A DNA stretch of 45,742 nucleotides from Planctomycetota bacterium (GTDB lineage: Bacteria; Planctomycetota; UBA8108; UBA1146). The notes beneath the pieces were generated by a model. It searched no databases and was not told the origin of the DNA. It worked only from the letters and a program-made list of their open reading frames with translations. Shown piece by piece: positions 1 to 9,088 of this stretch; position 1 is the stretch's first letter; each line of letters starts with the position of its first letter. A program made the position numbers and the translations under genes. The stretch spans positions 1-45,742 of the forward strand of contig JADHSM010000001.1 in NCBI GenBank assembly GCA_016776905.1, in the 5' to 3' direction.

Positions 1-361
1 AGTTTGGAGAAGTACAGCCGTCATCGTCTGAAGCAAGACAGGCGTCGCCAGCAACTGGGCAAGCGGCTCCGTCATAGACGATAAGAACAGTGTCATCCAA
101 AGTTCCGGCGCTCCCACATGTTTCAATGGTGGCGTCTCCACTGGCACTCGCCGTGTAGGAGAACCAAACATCTCCGGCCATGTTGGAATCGCAGTCATTT
201 GGACCATCGACCGCGGAAGCGGTGTTATCAACTGCATGAGTCCCTTCGGCGACGATCTGTGCGTTCGCACAATCATCTCCGCCTTGGGCTTGAACAGGGC
301 TGCTGAAAATCAGCGTCATGGCCAAGAGAGCCATTACCCAGAAAAATCGAGAAGCATTCAT
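1..361 (-). CDS. Secreted repeat protein, N-terminal part only (runs off left edge)
   Basis: The frame starts with ATG at 361 and stays open to base 1, so only about 120 residues are seen. It begins with a clear signal peptide (a hydrophobic stretch ending around SSPVQAQ) and goes straight into the repeat type found in the 1601-residue protein at 28701-33506: DDCANAQ, then VWFSYTASASG, ATIETCGS, DDTVLIVYDG and SDDDGC. Such domains resemble the bacterial pre-peptidase C-terminal beta-sandwich found on secreted proteins. An AAGGAG about 12 bases upstream may be the ribosome binding site. It is a paralogue of the larger protein; its enzymatic part, if any, lies outside the window. Function unknown. 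Confidence 0.8.
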   Translation of the reverse strand, partial: MNASRFFWVMALLAMTLIFSSPVQAQGGDDCANAQIVAEGTHAVDNTASAVDGPNDCDSNMAGDVWFSYTASASGDATIETCGSAGTLDDTVLIVYDGAACPVAGDACLASDDDGCTSPN

Positions 362-913
362 AAGGAAGCCTTTCTCCTTTATCGACTGATCAGCCTTTGC
401 AAAAAACTTGCTTCACAGGCTGAGACACACCTCACAAAAAAAATCAAAACATTAAAATTCTAAAATCACTTTTTCCAACAACGAGGGGCGAATCTTAGAC
501 GAGAGGATGCATCCCTCTCGAAGAATTAATGTTCCCAAGTTGTCGAAAAGTAGCCCACATCGACCTGAGAGATACTCACAATGCTCAGGGTCCGATGCAT
601 CGATATTATTGGACTATTGGGGTTCTCGCAACCCAGACATTTATGGATTGAATTTTGGGTAATAATTGCCATATGTATCAATCTGGCCCTATTCAGCACC
701 AAAATTGCATGAATGGGACATTTTTGCCCGATGAGAAAAGATTTGTCCCACCCATGAATCGGCGGCCGAGGAGCATCATTGAACGATGGAAAGAGGGCCT
801 TCCTCAGCTCAGATTCCATCTCCAGGTGGAGGGGGAGTGAGGAACTGGGGCATCGGATGGGCGTTAACTTGTTCTTGCAGCTTGTCTTAGAGTGAAAGTG
901 TGCCCAGGGGTGA
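362..913. other. Gene-free stretch of about 550 bases
   Basis: No recognisable gene, RNA or strong hairpin was found. Short frames exist on both strands (526-819 minus, 655-840 plus), but neither has a convincing ribosome binding site, family motif or coding-like composition. The part next to 361 must hold the promoter of the left-edge gene. Confidence 0.5.
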
Positions 914-2671
914 TCAGGGTTGACGAATAACGTGAAGCTTTCCTGATAAATTCTTCACAGTTGACGGGGCAGTTTTATCGGCGGGATCGATGACAGGGAA
1001 AGATGACGAAGTTCCATCGGGCCAGAAGATTTCTAGGTCTTCGAGTCGGGCATTTTTTCCGAGTCCAATGTGAAGACGGTGATCATTGGCGACACAATAG
1101 GAGTAATTTCGTGTGGCCATTCTCCAGATGGTTCGGTCTCCCAATTTGGCTTTGATTCTGCTGCCTTCGGCAAAGATTCCTTCTGAATCGAGCAGTTCCA
1201 GCGTCACTGAATGGGCTTGGGGGGTGGATTCATTGACGAAGATTCGAGCGGGGCCATTGCTATTCATGACGAGCAGGTCCACATCTCCGTCGTTATCAAG
1301 GTCGCCAAAGGCGACTCCCCTTGAAGTCATTGCGCTGAGATTGTCGATTCCTGCTCTAGGAAACACTTCAGAGAATTTTGCCCCGGGCGAGCCTCTGAAA
1401 AGCTGATTGGATTCAACATACGGATCAGTGCCATCCGTCGGATTACTTTGACGAAGCACTTTTCCATTCGCGACGTAGAGATCCAAGAACCCATCCGAAT
1501 CGAAATCGAAATATCCCATTCCGAATCCTGTGAAATCCCTACTCGTCCTCGCCATCCCCGACACGATGGTGGCATCCGTAAAGATTCCTCCGTCATTTCT
1601 GTACCAGGTGTTGGTTTCATTTCGAATGTGAGTCATGAAGAGATCAAGATCGCCATCGTCATCTACGTCTGAGGCTTGAACTCCCATTCCTGCTTCAGCG
1701 ACGCCGTTCATATTGACGGCACAGCCCGCACTGACGGCATGATCTTTAAAGCTCAGCTGACCTTCGTTTTTCCACCATTGATTGGGTGACCCGTCATTCG
1801 CCACGTAGATGTCTACTCGTCCATCATTGTCAAGATCTCCCAGAACGACGCCTAGGCCATTTCCATAGACGGTTCGCAGTCCCGCTTTTTCGGAGATGTC
1901 TTCAAATTTTCCGGAGCCTAGATTTTTATATAGTCTATCGGGGGCTGGTGCCGAGTAGTTATTGGGAGAGCAATAGTCTTTTCCTATTCCTGTCCCACAG
2001 TTCAGTTCTTTATCTTTACTCCAGAGGACATATTGGGTGACAAACAATTCTGGAAGACGATCTCCATCGAGATCTCTAAATGCTGCGGAAGCAGAGAGTC
2101 CCGTTTTGTCCATTCCTGAAGTTGCACCGATTTCTTTAAACGTCCCGTCACCCTTATTGAGAAATAGTTTATCTGATCCTCTGTTACTGACGAACAGATC
2201 GACGTTTCCATCTCTGTCAATATCAGCGCATGTGGCAGCCAGACCAAATTCCTGATCTCCCACACCCGCAGTTGCCGTGACATCTGTAAATTTGAGTTGG
2301 CCGTCATTTCTGAAGAGGCGGTTTCCTGGAGCGTCTGAACGGTCGCCTCCTAGATCTCCACCAGCCTGAACACAATAAATATCTAGATCACCATCGTTGT
2401 CGTAGTCGAAGAGGGCGGCTCCACCGGTCACCGTTTCGGGGATCCAGAATTTCCTAGTGGTGCCGAGAGAATGAGTGAAATCAAATCCCGATTCTTTCTC
2501 TAACAGGCGAAACACAGGGGTGTTCTGAGGAACCTGCGGGGTCTTCTCTGGCTTGCTCACTTCATTCTTGCCGCTACAGGAAGTCAGGGTCGCAATGATC
2601 ATGAATGTTGTGACCCAAACCCTAATGCGCTTCATTTTTTTGGGTGTATTTCTCATCATGATTTGGATCAA
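914..2671 (-). CDS. FG-GAP/VCBS repeat lipoprotein with C-terminal ASPIC/UnbV domain
   Basis: A 585-residue exported protein of the CRTAC1/UnbV type. The N-terminus is a lipoprotein signal with lipobox LTSC around residue 32, so it is probably anchored in a membrane. From about residue 75 to 460 there are repeated Ca-binding loops of the FG-GAP beta-propeller type (DYDNDGDLDIY, DIDRDGNVDLF, DLDNDGRVDIY, DVDDDGDLDLF, DFDSDGFLDLY, DLDNDGDVDLL). The end matches the UnbV/ASPIC domain (GSRIKAKLGDR, HIGLGKN, EIFWPDG). The frame opens with TTG at 2671, overlapping the stop of the upstream TPR gene as TTGA and preceded by AGAGGGGA, which suggests translational coupling. ATG codons at residues 5, 6 and 13 are alternatives. 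Precise role unknown; such proteins are common in Planctomycetota and often sit beside TPR proteins. Confidence 0.85.
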   Translation of the reverse strand: MIQIMMRNTPKKMKRIRVWVTTFMIIATLTSCSGKNEVSKPEKTPQVPQNTPVFRLLEKESGFDFTHSLGTTRKFWIPETVTGGAALFDYDNDGDLDIYCVQAGGDLGGDRSDAPGNRLFRNDGQLKFTDVTATAGVGDQEFGLAATCADIDRDGNVDLFVSNRGSDKLFLNKGDGTFKEIGATSGMDKTGLSASAAFRDLDGDRLPELFVTQYVLWSKDKELNCGTGIGKDYCSPNNYSAPAPDRLYKNLGSGKFEDISEKAGLRTVYGNGLGVVLGDLDNDGRVDIYVANDGSPNQWWKNEGQLSFKDHAVSAGCAVNMNGVAEAGMGVQASDVDDDGDLDLFMTHIRNETNTWYRNDGGIFTDATIVSGMARTSRDFTGFGMGYFDFDSDGFLDLYVANGKVLRQSNPTDGTDPYVESNQLFRGSPGAKFSEVFPRAGIDNLSAMTSRGVAFGDLDNDGDVDLLVMNSNGPARIFVNESTPQAHSVTLELLDSEGIFAEGSRIKAKLGDRTIWRMATRNYSYCVANDHRLHIGLGKNARLEDLEIFWPDGTSSSFPVIDPADKTAPSTVKNLSGKLHVIRQP

Positions 2672-4107
2672 GGAGACTTCCCCTCTGTTTTCATAGAATT
2701 TTGAAGTGACTGGTAAAGCGCGATCACTTTAGGGTGTTCCCCTGACTTCGCGAGCAAGTCTTTTACCAAAACTTCTGCTTCTTTAAATTTTCGAAGTTTG
2801 ATGTAGAGATGTGCCGTATTGACCTGAGTTGGAAGATAATTAGGACGAAGAGCGGAGGCCTTTTCAAGATGATAGAGAGCCCGTTCATTATTATTGAGAA
2901 ACAGGGCCGCTTCGCTGGCAGGAGCATGACATTCGAAATCATCCGGTCTGAGCTTTAGGCTCTGTTCAAATGATCGGAGTGCTCCATTAAAGTCTCGAGT
3001 CTTAATAAAGCACATTCCAAGAAGGCGGTGTGCTGTTGCATTCTCAGGAGCGATTTGTACTGCTTTTCTTGCAGGTCGGATTCCCTCTGCAGGTTTATTA
3101 AGATCTAAGTATGCGACAGCAAGGTTGATTTGTGTGGGGAAATAATTCGGATCGGCCTGACTGGCCTTGATCAGTTTATCGAGGCCTTCCACTCCTCTGT
3201 TTTGACGCTGGAGCGCGATGGCTAGGGTATTCAGGGCATCCTTGTTGTTCTCATCGAAAGAAAGGACTTTGTTCATCAGCTGTTCAGCCCGGTTATATTG
3301 ACCCACTTGCAAAAGGTCTGAACCCAGATTGATCATTTTTTGGGGTGTGGCGTAGTAAGCGGCGAGTCTGCTCATTCCCGGATCGGGGAAACTTAATTGC
3401 GGTGCTCCTTGGCCTCTCTCGAGATCAGGTTGAGCTTCTTCAAACCGTTTCAATGCTTGTAGAGCAAGTCCTCTTGCTTGATATACAGCAGGTTGTCCTG
3501 CTGCTTTTCGCTTGGCTTGGTCTGCATAACTTAAAGATTGATCACTCTGGCCCTTCATGAGGCAAAGTCTCGAGAGGGCTAGAAGTGTAGAAGGCTCATC
3601 GGGCTGAAGTTGAAGACTTCGCATGAGCATTGATTCTGCAGCTGGAAGATCTCCGTCTTCCAGTCGAAGAGTACCGAGCATGAAATTGAATCCAGCATGG
3701 CCCGGGTATCTTCCTGCGATCGCTTCAAGGCGTGCACGTTCATTTACAGAATCCCCAAATGATGTTTTACACCTGTTCAGATGTATTTGCCAAGTTGCAT
3801 TGTTTGGGTCAAGGGCACAGGCATTGTCGAACGCTTCGACAGCTGGACCCCAGACATCATTGGCTTCGTACATCAACCCAAGGGTTCCATGAAGGTCTGG
3901 GTCAGAAGGTGTTTTCTCGATCAATCTGATCTGGGGTTTTATCAACTTTTCGACAAGAATGTGAATGGAGTCTTTGGGTACCGCAGGGGGGCGACTCTTC
4001 ACCGTATTCTGAGAGGTGCACCCTGATATGACGCAGAGGGATATGACGCAGAGGGCCCCTATGAGCATCATGCCATACAACCGAGATCGCAGAATGGAGA
4101 GGGGCAT
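2668..4107 (-). CDS. Tetratricopeptide-repeat lipoprotein
   Basis: About 479 residues from the ATG at 4107. I prefer this start because it gives a compact lipoprotein signal peptide (MPLSILRSRLYG, hydrophobic core, lipobox VISGC); the frame is open back to an ATG at 4212, which would add 35 residues without signal character. No start has a strong ribosome binding site. The rest consists of TPR-like helical pairs (for example GTLGLMYEANDVWGPAVEAF, YNRAEQLMNKVLSFDENNKDA, LLGMCFIKTRDFNGALRSFEQ), which normally serve as a protein-binding scaffold. It is cotranscribed with, and overlaps, the FG-GAP/UnbV gene, so the two probably act together outside the cytoplasmic membrane. The signal peptide contains a 15-base DNA duplication (gatatgacgcagagg twice near 4025-4054), giving the repeated peptide LCVIS. 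Confidence 0.8.
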   Translation of the reverse strand: MPLSILRSRLYGMMLIGALCVISLCVISGCTSQNTVKSRPPAVPKDSIHILVEKLIKPQIRLIEKTPSDPDLHGTLGLMYEANDVWGPAVEAFDNACALDPNNATWQIHLNRCKTSFGDSVNERARLEAIAGRYPGHAGFNFMLGTLRLEDGDLPAAESMLMRSLQLQPDEPSTLLALSRLCLMKGQSDQSLSYADQAKRKAAGQPAVYQARGLALQALKRFEEAQPDLERGQGAPQLSFPDPGMSRLAAYYATPQKMINLGSDLLQVGQYNRAEQLMNKVLSFDENNKDALNTLAIALQRQNRGVEGLDKLIKASQADPNYFPTQINLAVAYLDLNKPAEGIRPARKAVQIAPENATAHRLLGMCFIKTRDFNGALRSFEQSLKLRPDDFECHAPASEAALFLNNNERALYHLEKASALRPNYLPTQVNTAHLYIKLRKFKEAEVLVKDLLAKSGEHPKVIALYQSLQNSMKTEGKSP

Positions 4108-4214
4108 TTTATTGTCACAAAGTGAATCGGAAATCATCGTCATTGTCAGGTCCACCCACATGGAAGAATTAATGTAGAGAATATACCTCATCGTCGTCTT
4201 GAGGTCTTCCATTG

Positions 4215-4254
4215 TTTTATTGAAGGTGTTTTATGAAGGTGTTTTATTGAAGGG
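4215..4254. repeat. Three short tandem copies, 13-14 bases
   Basis: Units ttttattgaaggtg, ttttatgaaggtg and ttttattgaaggg lie head to tail between the TPR gene and the large secreted-protein gene. One of several local tandem duplications in the window. Confidence 0.85.
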
Positions 4255-4273
4255 CGTCCCGTGAGAGAAGCGA

Positions 4274-7200
4274 TCAAAGGAGTTCGCAGCTTGAGTTCAC
4301 AACAGGAGCAGGCGCTGACCCTCCTACAAAGATGTAGTTGAGGGTGTAGATCGCATCGGCGATGTCGATATTTGAATCAGCGTTCAGATCTGCAGCTCGA
4401 GGGCAGTTCAGATCTGCAGTTCCCGAGAATAGATATCCCAGAATCGTGATGACATCTGCCACATTCAAAGCGCCATCCAGATTGGCATCCCCGATAGGAA
4501 CAAGTTGCAATGATTCACCCATGATAGAACTAGTTCCGAGAAGGTTGGTAACGATCATGCTCGGGGTGTAATTTTCGGTTTGGATGAGATTCGGATCTAT
4601 CTCGTAATAGTGCGTGTAACTCGATCCGGGAATAAGTCCGGATTGAAGAGTTCCATCACCCCAATCGATTTCTAAGGTTGCAAAGGGGTCTGATCCCACG
4701 TCAGAAAGATCATTGAGAGTGACTTCAGCATTCATCACCTGAACTGCACCGTTCATCTGTTGTGTGAAATTGGCCTGAGGGAGTGTCACAGGATTTGTGG
4801 GTATACATTCAAGATTCAGCTGTGTGGATAAACCTTGATCACCTCGGAGAGAGACTCGGATAAGGAGGGGAGTGCCTCCTTGTACTGACAAGGAAAGAGC
4901 AGAGTCCTCAGGGCTGCAACTGGAACTCGTGGGATCTGTATCGGAACATGCCAGTGGAGTGGAGAGGTTCATGGAATCACATTCCCCCTCATAGACTTCA
5001 ATCAGTGGGTCTGAACCATCTTGAGTGCAGGTGCTCAACTCTAAAGTACATTCAGCGACTGGGAGGATTCGGCACCAAATGTCTTTTTGAATGGGGGCGC
5101 CGTTGATACAGCTCGGGTTTACGAGAGCACCTTCGGTAAGGGAGTACTCTTCTAGATTCAAGATCGTTGATCCGGGGAAAACATTGATCGGGTCACAATT
5201 TGTATCCCCCTGAATTTCTTGTGAAAGTGTCAAGGTGGCGATGCCTTGTTCACCCGATTCCCAACCTCCTACACGTATGAGATACGAATCTCCAGCAGCA
5301 ACAGGAAACTGATCAATACGTGAGAAGAAAGGCTGGCAGACTCCACCCAGTCCGTTGATGGATCCTGGAGCATCTCCGTTGCATGCCAATTGAAGAGGGC
5401 TCAGGCAATCGGGTGTATAGATAGCCAGATCAGAGTCCCATCCAGCAACGTCGCATGTGCTGAGAGAGAGATGCCCATAACTGTTGGAGGAGTAGATGAA
5501 CCAGACGTCATCTCGCATATCACCGCCGATGCCTTCTTCGCAGTTGGGATCCCAAGGTTCTTGGCCCGAAGTCGAAGAAGCAGTATCAAGGAGATGAATC
5601 CCGGTAGAGATAGAGATTGCAGAAGAGCAGACATCGTTAGGGGGAGGGCCGAGACAAAGATTGGATTGTCGCGGAGAGTCGCCGCCCAATGAAGGGTCTT
5701 CGAGTCCTAATGAGAAGAAAGATTCCAGAGTCTCTGGACATCTTTCTACATGGCGAGGCATTTCAGAGTTGGTCGGACCCACAGTGGAATCCGAATATAT
5801 TTTGGGACCATTCGTCGGTTGTTGTGTCACCGGATCGAGAGGATTGGACACGAGTGAGACACCATCCAGAATCTCCGCCCAAGCCACCAGGTCGATGGTT
5901 CCATCATCGTCAGTATCCAAGTCGGAGTTCACGGGGACGGAAAGGTCCTTCACGAGCAGAACTGTCAGGTTGGTATCGTCTTCCAGTCCTAGAGTTCCAG
6001 TGGGAACTTCTTTATCTGCAGACCCTTGAGTAAAACCTTCTTCGGCAATGATGAAGTAATTCACGGGAGTGATAGAGTTCGTATTCAATGGAATCACACT
6101 TCGAATAACTCCGCTTCCATTGATAGGATCACTGCCAATAGTGACGATCGAGAGATTCGTCAAGTCCTGTGGTAGCCCTTTGATCTCTATAAAGTCGTCG
6201 GAAGAGGATCCATTCGATTGAGCCCTGACTTCTGTAATGATGGGAAGAGGGGGAGTCCAAGTGAGTTCGAAATTTCCATTTCCAGAAATCCCTGGCTGAC
6301 TTGATCCGATTCTAATTCTGTAAGTTTCTCCACCGAGAACAGGGATCGATAGAGATGCGGCGCTTCCACCTGTGCAACTGCTGGAATCACATGATCCTAT
6401 TAATGCTAAAAGAGTTTCACAGGACCCTTGGTAGATTTCGAAGATGGCATCAAAGTCTACGAGTCCGCACGTCGAGACTTTGAGTGAACCGTCATGAGGT
6501 GCTGTGAATCTGAACCAGCGGTCTGAATGAATGGAGGTTCCACTGCAAGCATTATTAGCCGTGCCCGGGAATGGGGTGGGGCTATCCAGCATTCCAGAAG
6601 TACTCAAAGGATTGAGGCCTTGAGCTGCGGGAATCGCTGAAGCGCAGATATCACCGGCAGGGCCTGGACCCTGGTCATCGATGATCACTGATAGAACCGG
6701 CTGCTCTAACAATCCAATATCTGAAAGTGTTCTGTAGTAAATGCCGCATTCAGGTGCGAGGAGCCATGTTTCGGAGGTCTCTCCTGCCGAGTTTCCACCG
6801 GGGCGAAACACATTCGCCGATCCAGGACCGCCGCTGTCTGATATCCAAAATCCAATGACGAGTTGTGCGCCGAAAGGGATGAGGACCGGTTGGGAAAATG
6901 AGATTCCCTGAATGGTGCCCGACATCGATGAGGTCACCGTGAACAGTTTTTCTTCGAGCAGTGTCATGGAGTCGTCGGGCTCTCCACCGTTATTGTCGAT
7001 ATAGGCTCGAACGGCTGTCGTTAATCCCGGCCCTGAGGCGTAGTCGACAATACCAATTCCCACATTGACGCCGAGTACTCTCAGGCCGTTATCACATGGG
7101 TACTGACTGGTGTCGAAGGAGCGCAATATTTCATTCTCGGTGTGTTCCGGTGTATATGCACAAATTTGCACGATTTGTGAAACATCCGTCGAGTCGAGGT

Positions 7201-8821
7201 TTTGACTCAGGGAAGTGGGGCAATCCAAGCATGCTTGATCAGAATCACAATCCCAGTCAGAGCAATCGGTCAATCCATCCAGATCATTATCGATGCCGTC
7301 TGCACATTGACCCAACTCAAGGCAAGAGGGAGTTCCCGTACAGTCGGGGTCTACACAGTCAGCGAGACCGTCTTCATCTTCATCACCGGGTTGAGTACAA
7401 TTTTCTGGAGTTTGTCCAGAGTAGGTGATGTTCAATTCGCCCGGTCCACCGCCATTGAGGTAACTGCCGATACGAATGTAATATTGGGTTCCTGAAATCG
7501 CAGGAAAGTTACTAATTTCTGAGGGAAACAATGCGCAATTGGGATTGTCCCCGTTGCAGGCGACTTGGGTTAAGTCATTGCAGGTCCCCGTATAGATGAC
7601 GAGATCTGTATCAAAGTTGGTGCCTTCACAGGTTGTGAATTGAAGTGATCCCGAAGTGGGTGCCGTAAACTGAAACCAGATATCTTGAGAGGCTTGTCCC
7701 AAGTTCGTTCCAGGGCAGATTGAAGGATCGGGCAAGGGGACTGGCGAGGCACTATTCGACAAGTTGGAAGTATCAAAAGTATTGGGACCTAGACTGGCAG
7801 TCGTCGCTGCAAAACAATCATCTCCTGAGACTGAGTAATTCAGTAGCAAGTTGCCGGAGCCTCGATTGCCGTTGAATCCCCCCAAGCGCAAGAAATAGGT
7901 TTCTCCAGCAAATACGGAAGTCTTGTCAATGAAGGAACCAAACCCTGAGTTTGGTCCACATGCGTCTCCGTCACACGCCAACTGTGTTAGATTTCCGCAC
8001 GACCCAGAGTATAGGAACAGGTCTGTATCGAGTCCTGCGACACCTCCGGGGCAAGTCGAGATTTCTAAGAATCCGTCTTCGGGTGCGATGTAGGAATACC
8101 AGATGTCATTGAAGGCACCACTGGCGTCACAACCTCCCAGTATCGAAGTGATTCCACCGGTACTCGCGAGTGTGTTATCAAAAGTAGTGAAGCCCTTGTC
8201 GATGGGAGTCGCCCCTTCACATTCGTCATTCTCGCAGGAAGGGGAATTGAGGCAGTCGGGATCTTCGCAGTCAGAGAGCCCATCCAAATCTTCATCGCCA
8301 ACAACGGTACAGTCTTCTGGATCGTTTGCGGGTGTCAGAGTCAATTCGAGTATGCCACTTCCCTGAGTTCCATTAAATCCTCCGACACGGATGAGATAGG
8401 TGGCTCCAGGATCGACGGATTGGGCAAGGATCGTTGACGAAAATCCGAAACAAGCATCTCCATTGCAAGAGAGCTGATTCAGGTTTGCGCAATCGCCGTC
8501 GTAGATCACCAAATCGGTATCAAATCCGGCAGGGCATGTGGTCACGTCCAGAAATCCATTTTCAGGCGCCGTGTAAGAGAACCAGACGTCGTTTCCTGAG
8601 TTACTGACGGAAGTTCCCGAGCACTGTGAAGAATCCACAGGGATACCGCTGTTAGTCGCATTGAAATTGTCAAAGGGGGTTTGTCCACCCGTGATGGAAG
8701 TCGCAGTGGAGCAGTCGTCATTTGACGGCTGGGCCAGCAAGGTGGGACTCAGGAAGAGAGGGCTCAAGAGCAGATGGAGGAGGATGACCATCGTTGTTAG
8801 AAGGACGCATCGATTCCCCAT
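4274..8821 (-). CDS. Very large secreted multi-domain repeat protein with C-terminal dockerin
   Basis: 1515 residues. ATG at 8821 is preceded by AGGGGAG at good spacing, and the protein starts with a signal peptide. It then carries about six copies of a roughly 130-residue beta-sandwich of pre-peptidase C-terminal type, each starting near D-C/E-A-T and containing (D/I)W-F-x-(Y/F)-x-A-P, a TC motif, FDTDL(V/F)IY and a YLIRVGG-like end. Between some are acidic Cys linkers (EDLDGLSDCEDPDC, EDEDGLADCVDPDC, DNDLDGLTDCSDWDC). A lamin-tail-like segment (IITEVRAQ...DDFIEIKG) lies around residue 850 and a PKD-like segment (LEIDWGDGT) around 1400. The last 60 residues hold a dockerin type I pair (GDANLDGALNVADVITIL and DLNADSNIDIADAIYTLNYI). 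No catalytic domain is recognised. It probably acts as a cell-surface or matrix protein. Confidence 0.85.
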   Translation of the reverse strand: MGNRCVLLTTMVILLHLLLSPLFLSPTLLAQPSNDDCSTATSITGGQTPFDNFNATNSGIPVDSSQCSGTSVSNSGNDVWFSYTAPENGFLDVTTCPAGFDTDLVIYDGDCANLNQLSCNGDACFGFSSTILAQSVDPGATYLIRVGGFNGTQGSGILELTLTPANDPEDCTVVGDEDLDGLSDCEDPDCLNSPSCENDECEGATPIDKGFTTFDNTLASTGGITSILGGCDASGAFNDIWYSYIAPEDGFLEISTCPGGVAGLDTDLFLYSGSCGNLTQLACDGDACGPNSGFGSFIDKTSVFAGETYFLRLGGFNGNRGSGNLLLNYSVSGDDCFAATTASLGPNTFDTSNLSNSASPVPLPDPSICPGTNLGQASQDIWFQFTAPTSGSLQFTTCEGTNFDTDLVIYTGTCNDLTQVACNGDNPNCALFPSEISNFPAISGTQYYIRIGSYLNGGGPGELNITYSGQTPENCTQPGDEDEDGLADCVDPDCTGTPSCLELGQCADGIDNDLDGLTDCSDWDCDSDQACLDCPTSLSQNLDSTDVSQIVQICAYTPEHTENEILRSFDTSQYPCDNGLRVLGVNVGIGIVDYASGPGLTTAVRAYIDNNGGEPDDSMTLLEEKLFTVTSSMSGTIQGISFSQPVLIPFGAQLVIGFWISDSGGPGSANVFRPGGNSAGETSETWLLAPECGIYYRTLSDIGLLEQPVLSVIIDDQGPGPAGDICASAIPAAQGLNPLSTSGMLDSPTPFPGTANNACSGTSIHSDRWFRFTAPHDGSLKVSTCGLVDFDAIFEIYQGSCETLLALIGSCDSSSCTGGSAASLSIPVLGGETYRIRIGSSQPGISGNGNFELTWTPPLPIITEVRAQSNGSSSDDFIEIKGLPQDLTNLSIVTIGSDPINGSGVIRSVIPLNTNSITPVNYFIIAEEGFTQGSADKEVPTGTLGLEDDTNLTVLLVKDLSVPVNSDLDTDDDGTIDLVAWAEILDGVSLVSNPLDPVTQQPTNGPKIYSDSTVGPTNSEMPRHVERCPETLESFFSLGLEDPSLGGDSPRQSNLCLGPPPNDVCSSAISISTGIHLLDTASSTSGQEPWDPNCEEGIGGDMRDDVWFIYSSNSYGHLSLSTCDVAGWDSDLAIYTPDCLSPLQLACNGDAPGSINGLGGVCQPFFSRIDQFPVAAGDSYLIRVGGWESGEQGIATLTLSQEIQGDTNCDPINVFPGSTILNLEEYSLTEGALVNPSCINGAPIQKDIWCRILPVAECTLELSTCTQDGSDPLIEVYEGECDSMNLSTPLACSDTDPTSSSCSPEDSALSLSVQGGTPLLIRVSLRGDQGLSTQLNLECIPTNPVTLPQANFTQQMNGAVQVMNAEVTLNDLSDVGSDPFATLEIDWGDGTLQSGLIPGSSYTHYYEIDPNLIQTENYTPSMIVTNLLGTSSIMGESLQLVPIGDANLDGALNVADVITILGYLFSGTADLNCPRAADLNADSNIDIADAIYTLNYIFVGGSAPAPVVNSSCELL

Positions 8822-9088
8822 TGTAGAAACTCCCCTGGAGATACCCGGGTCACAATGGCTGATACCGATTGCCTCAGGGCATCCTGAATGGATATGAATA
8901 CATAGGGGTATCTAGCATGCCCCACGGCATGTTTCCGGGCTCACCCAAGCTGTCGCGTGGAGAGACTCTACCCCGTCAATGTCGATTGTATTGAGTTTGT
9001 AAATATATACAAGCGTTGCCTGCCGCGGGAATTTCTGCGGCTAAGCGTACGGATTTTTGACTTAAGCCTTTTTAAATAAAGGACTTAT

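Noticed and set aside
526..819. 97-residue minus-strand frame in the gap 362-913
   Set aside because: No ribosome binding site at proper spacing, no recognisable motif, and no neighbour overlap; cannot be supported.
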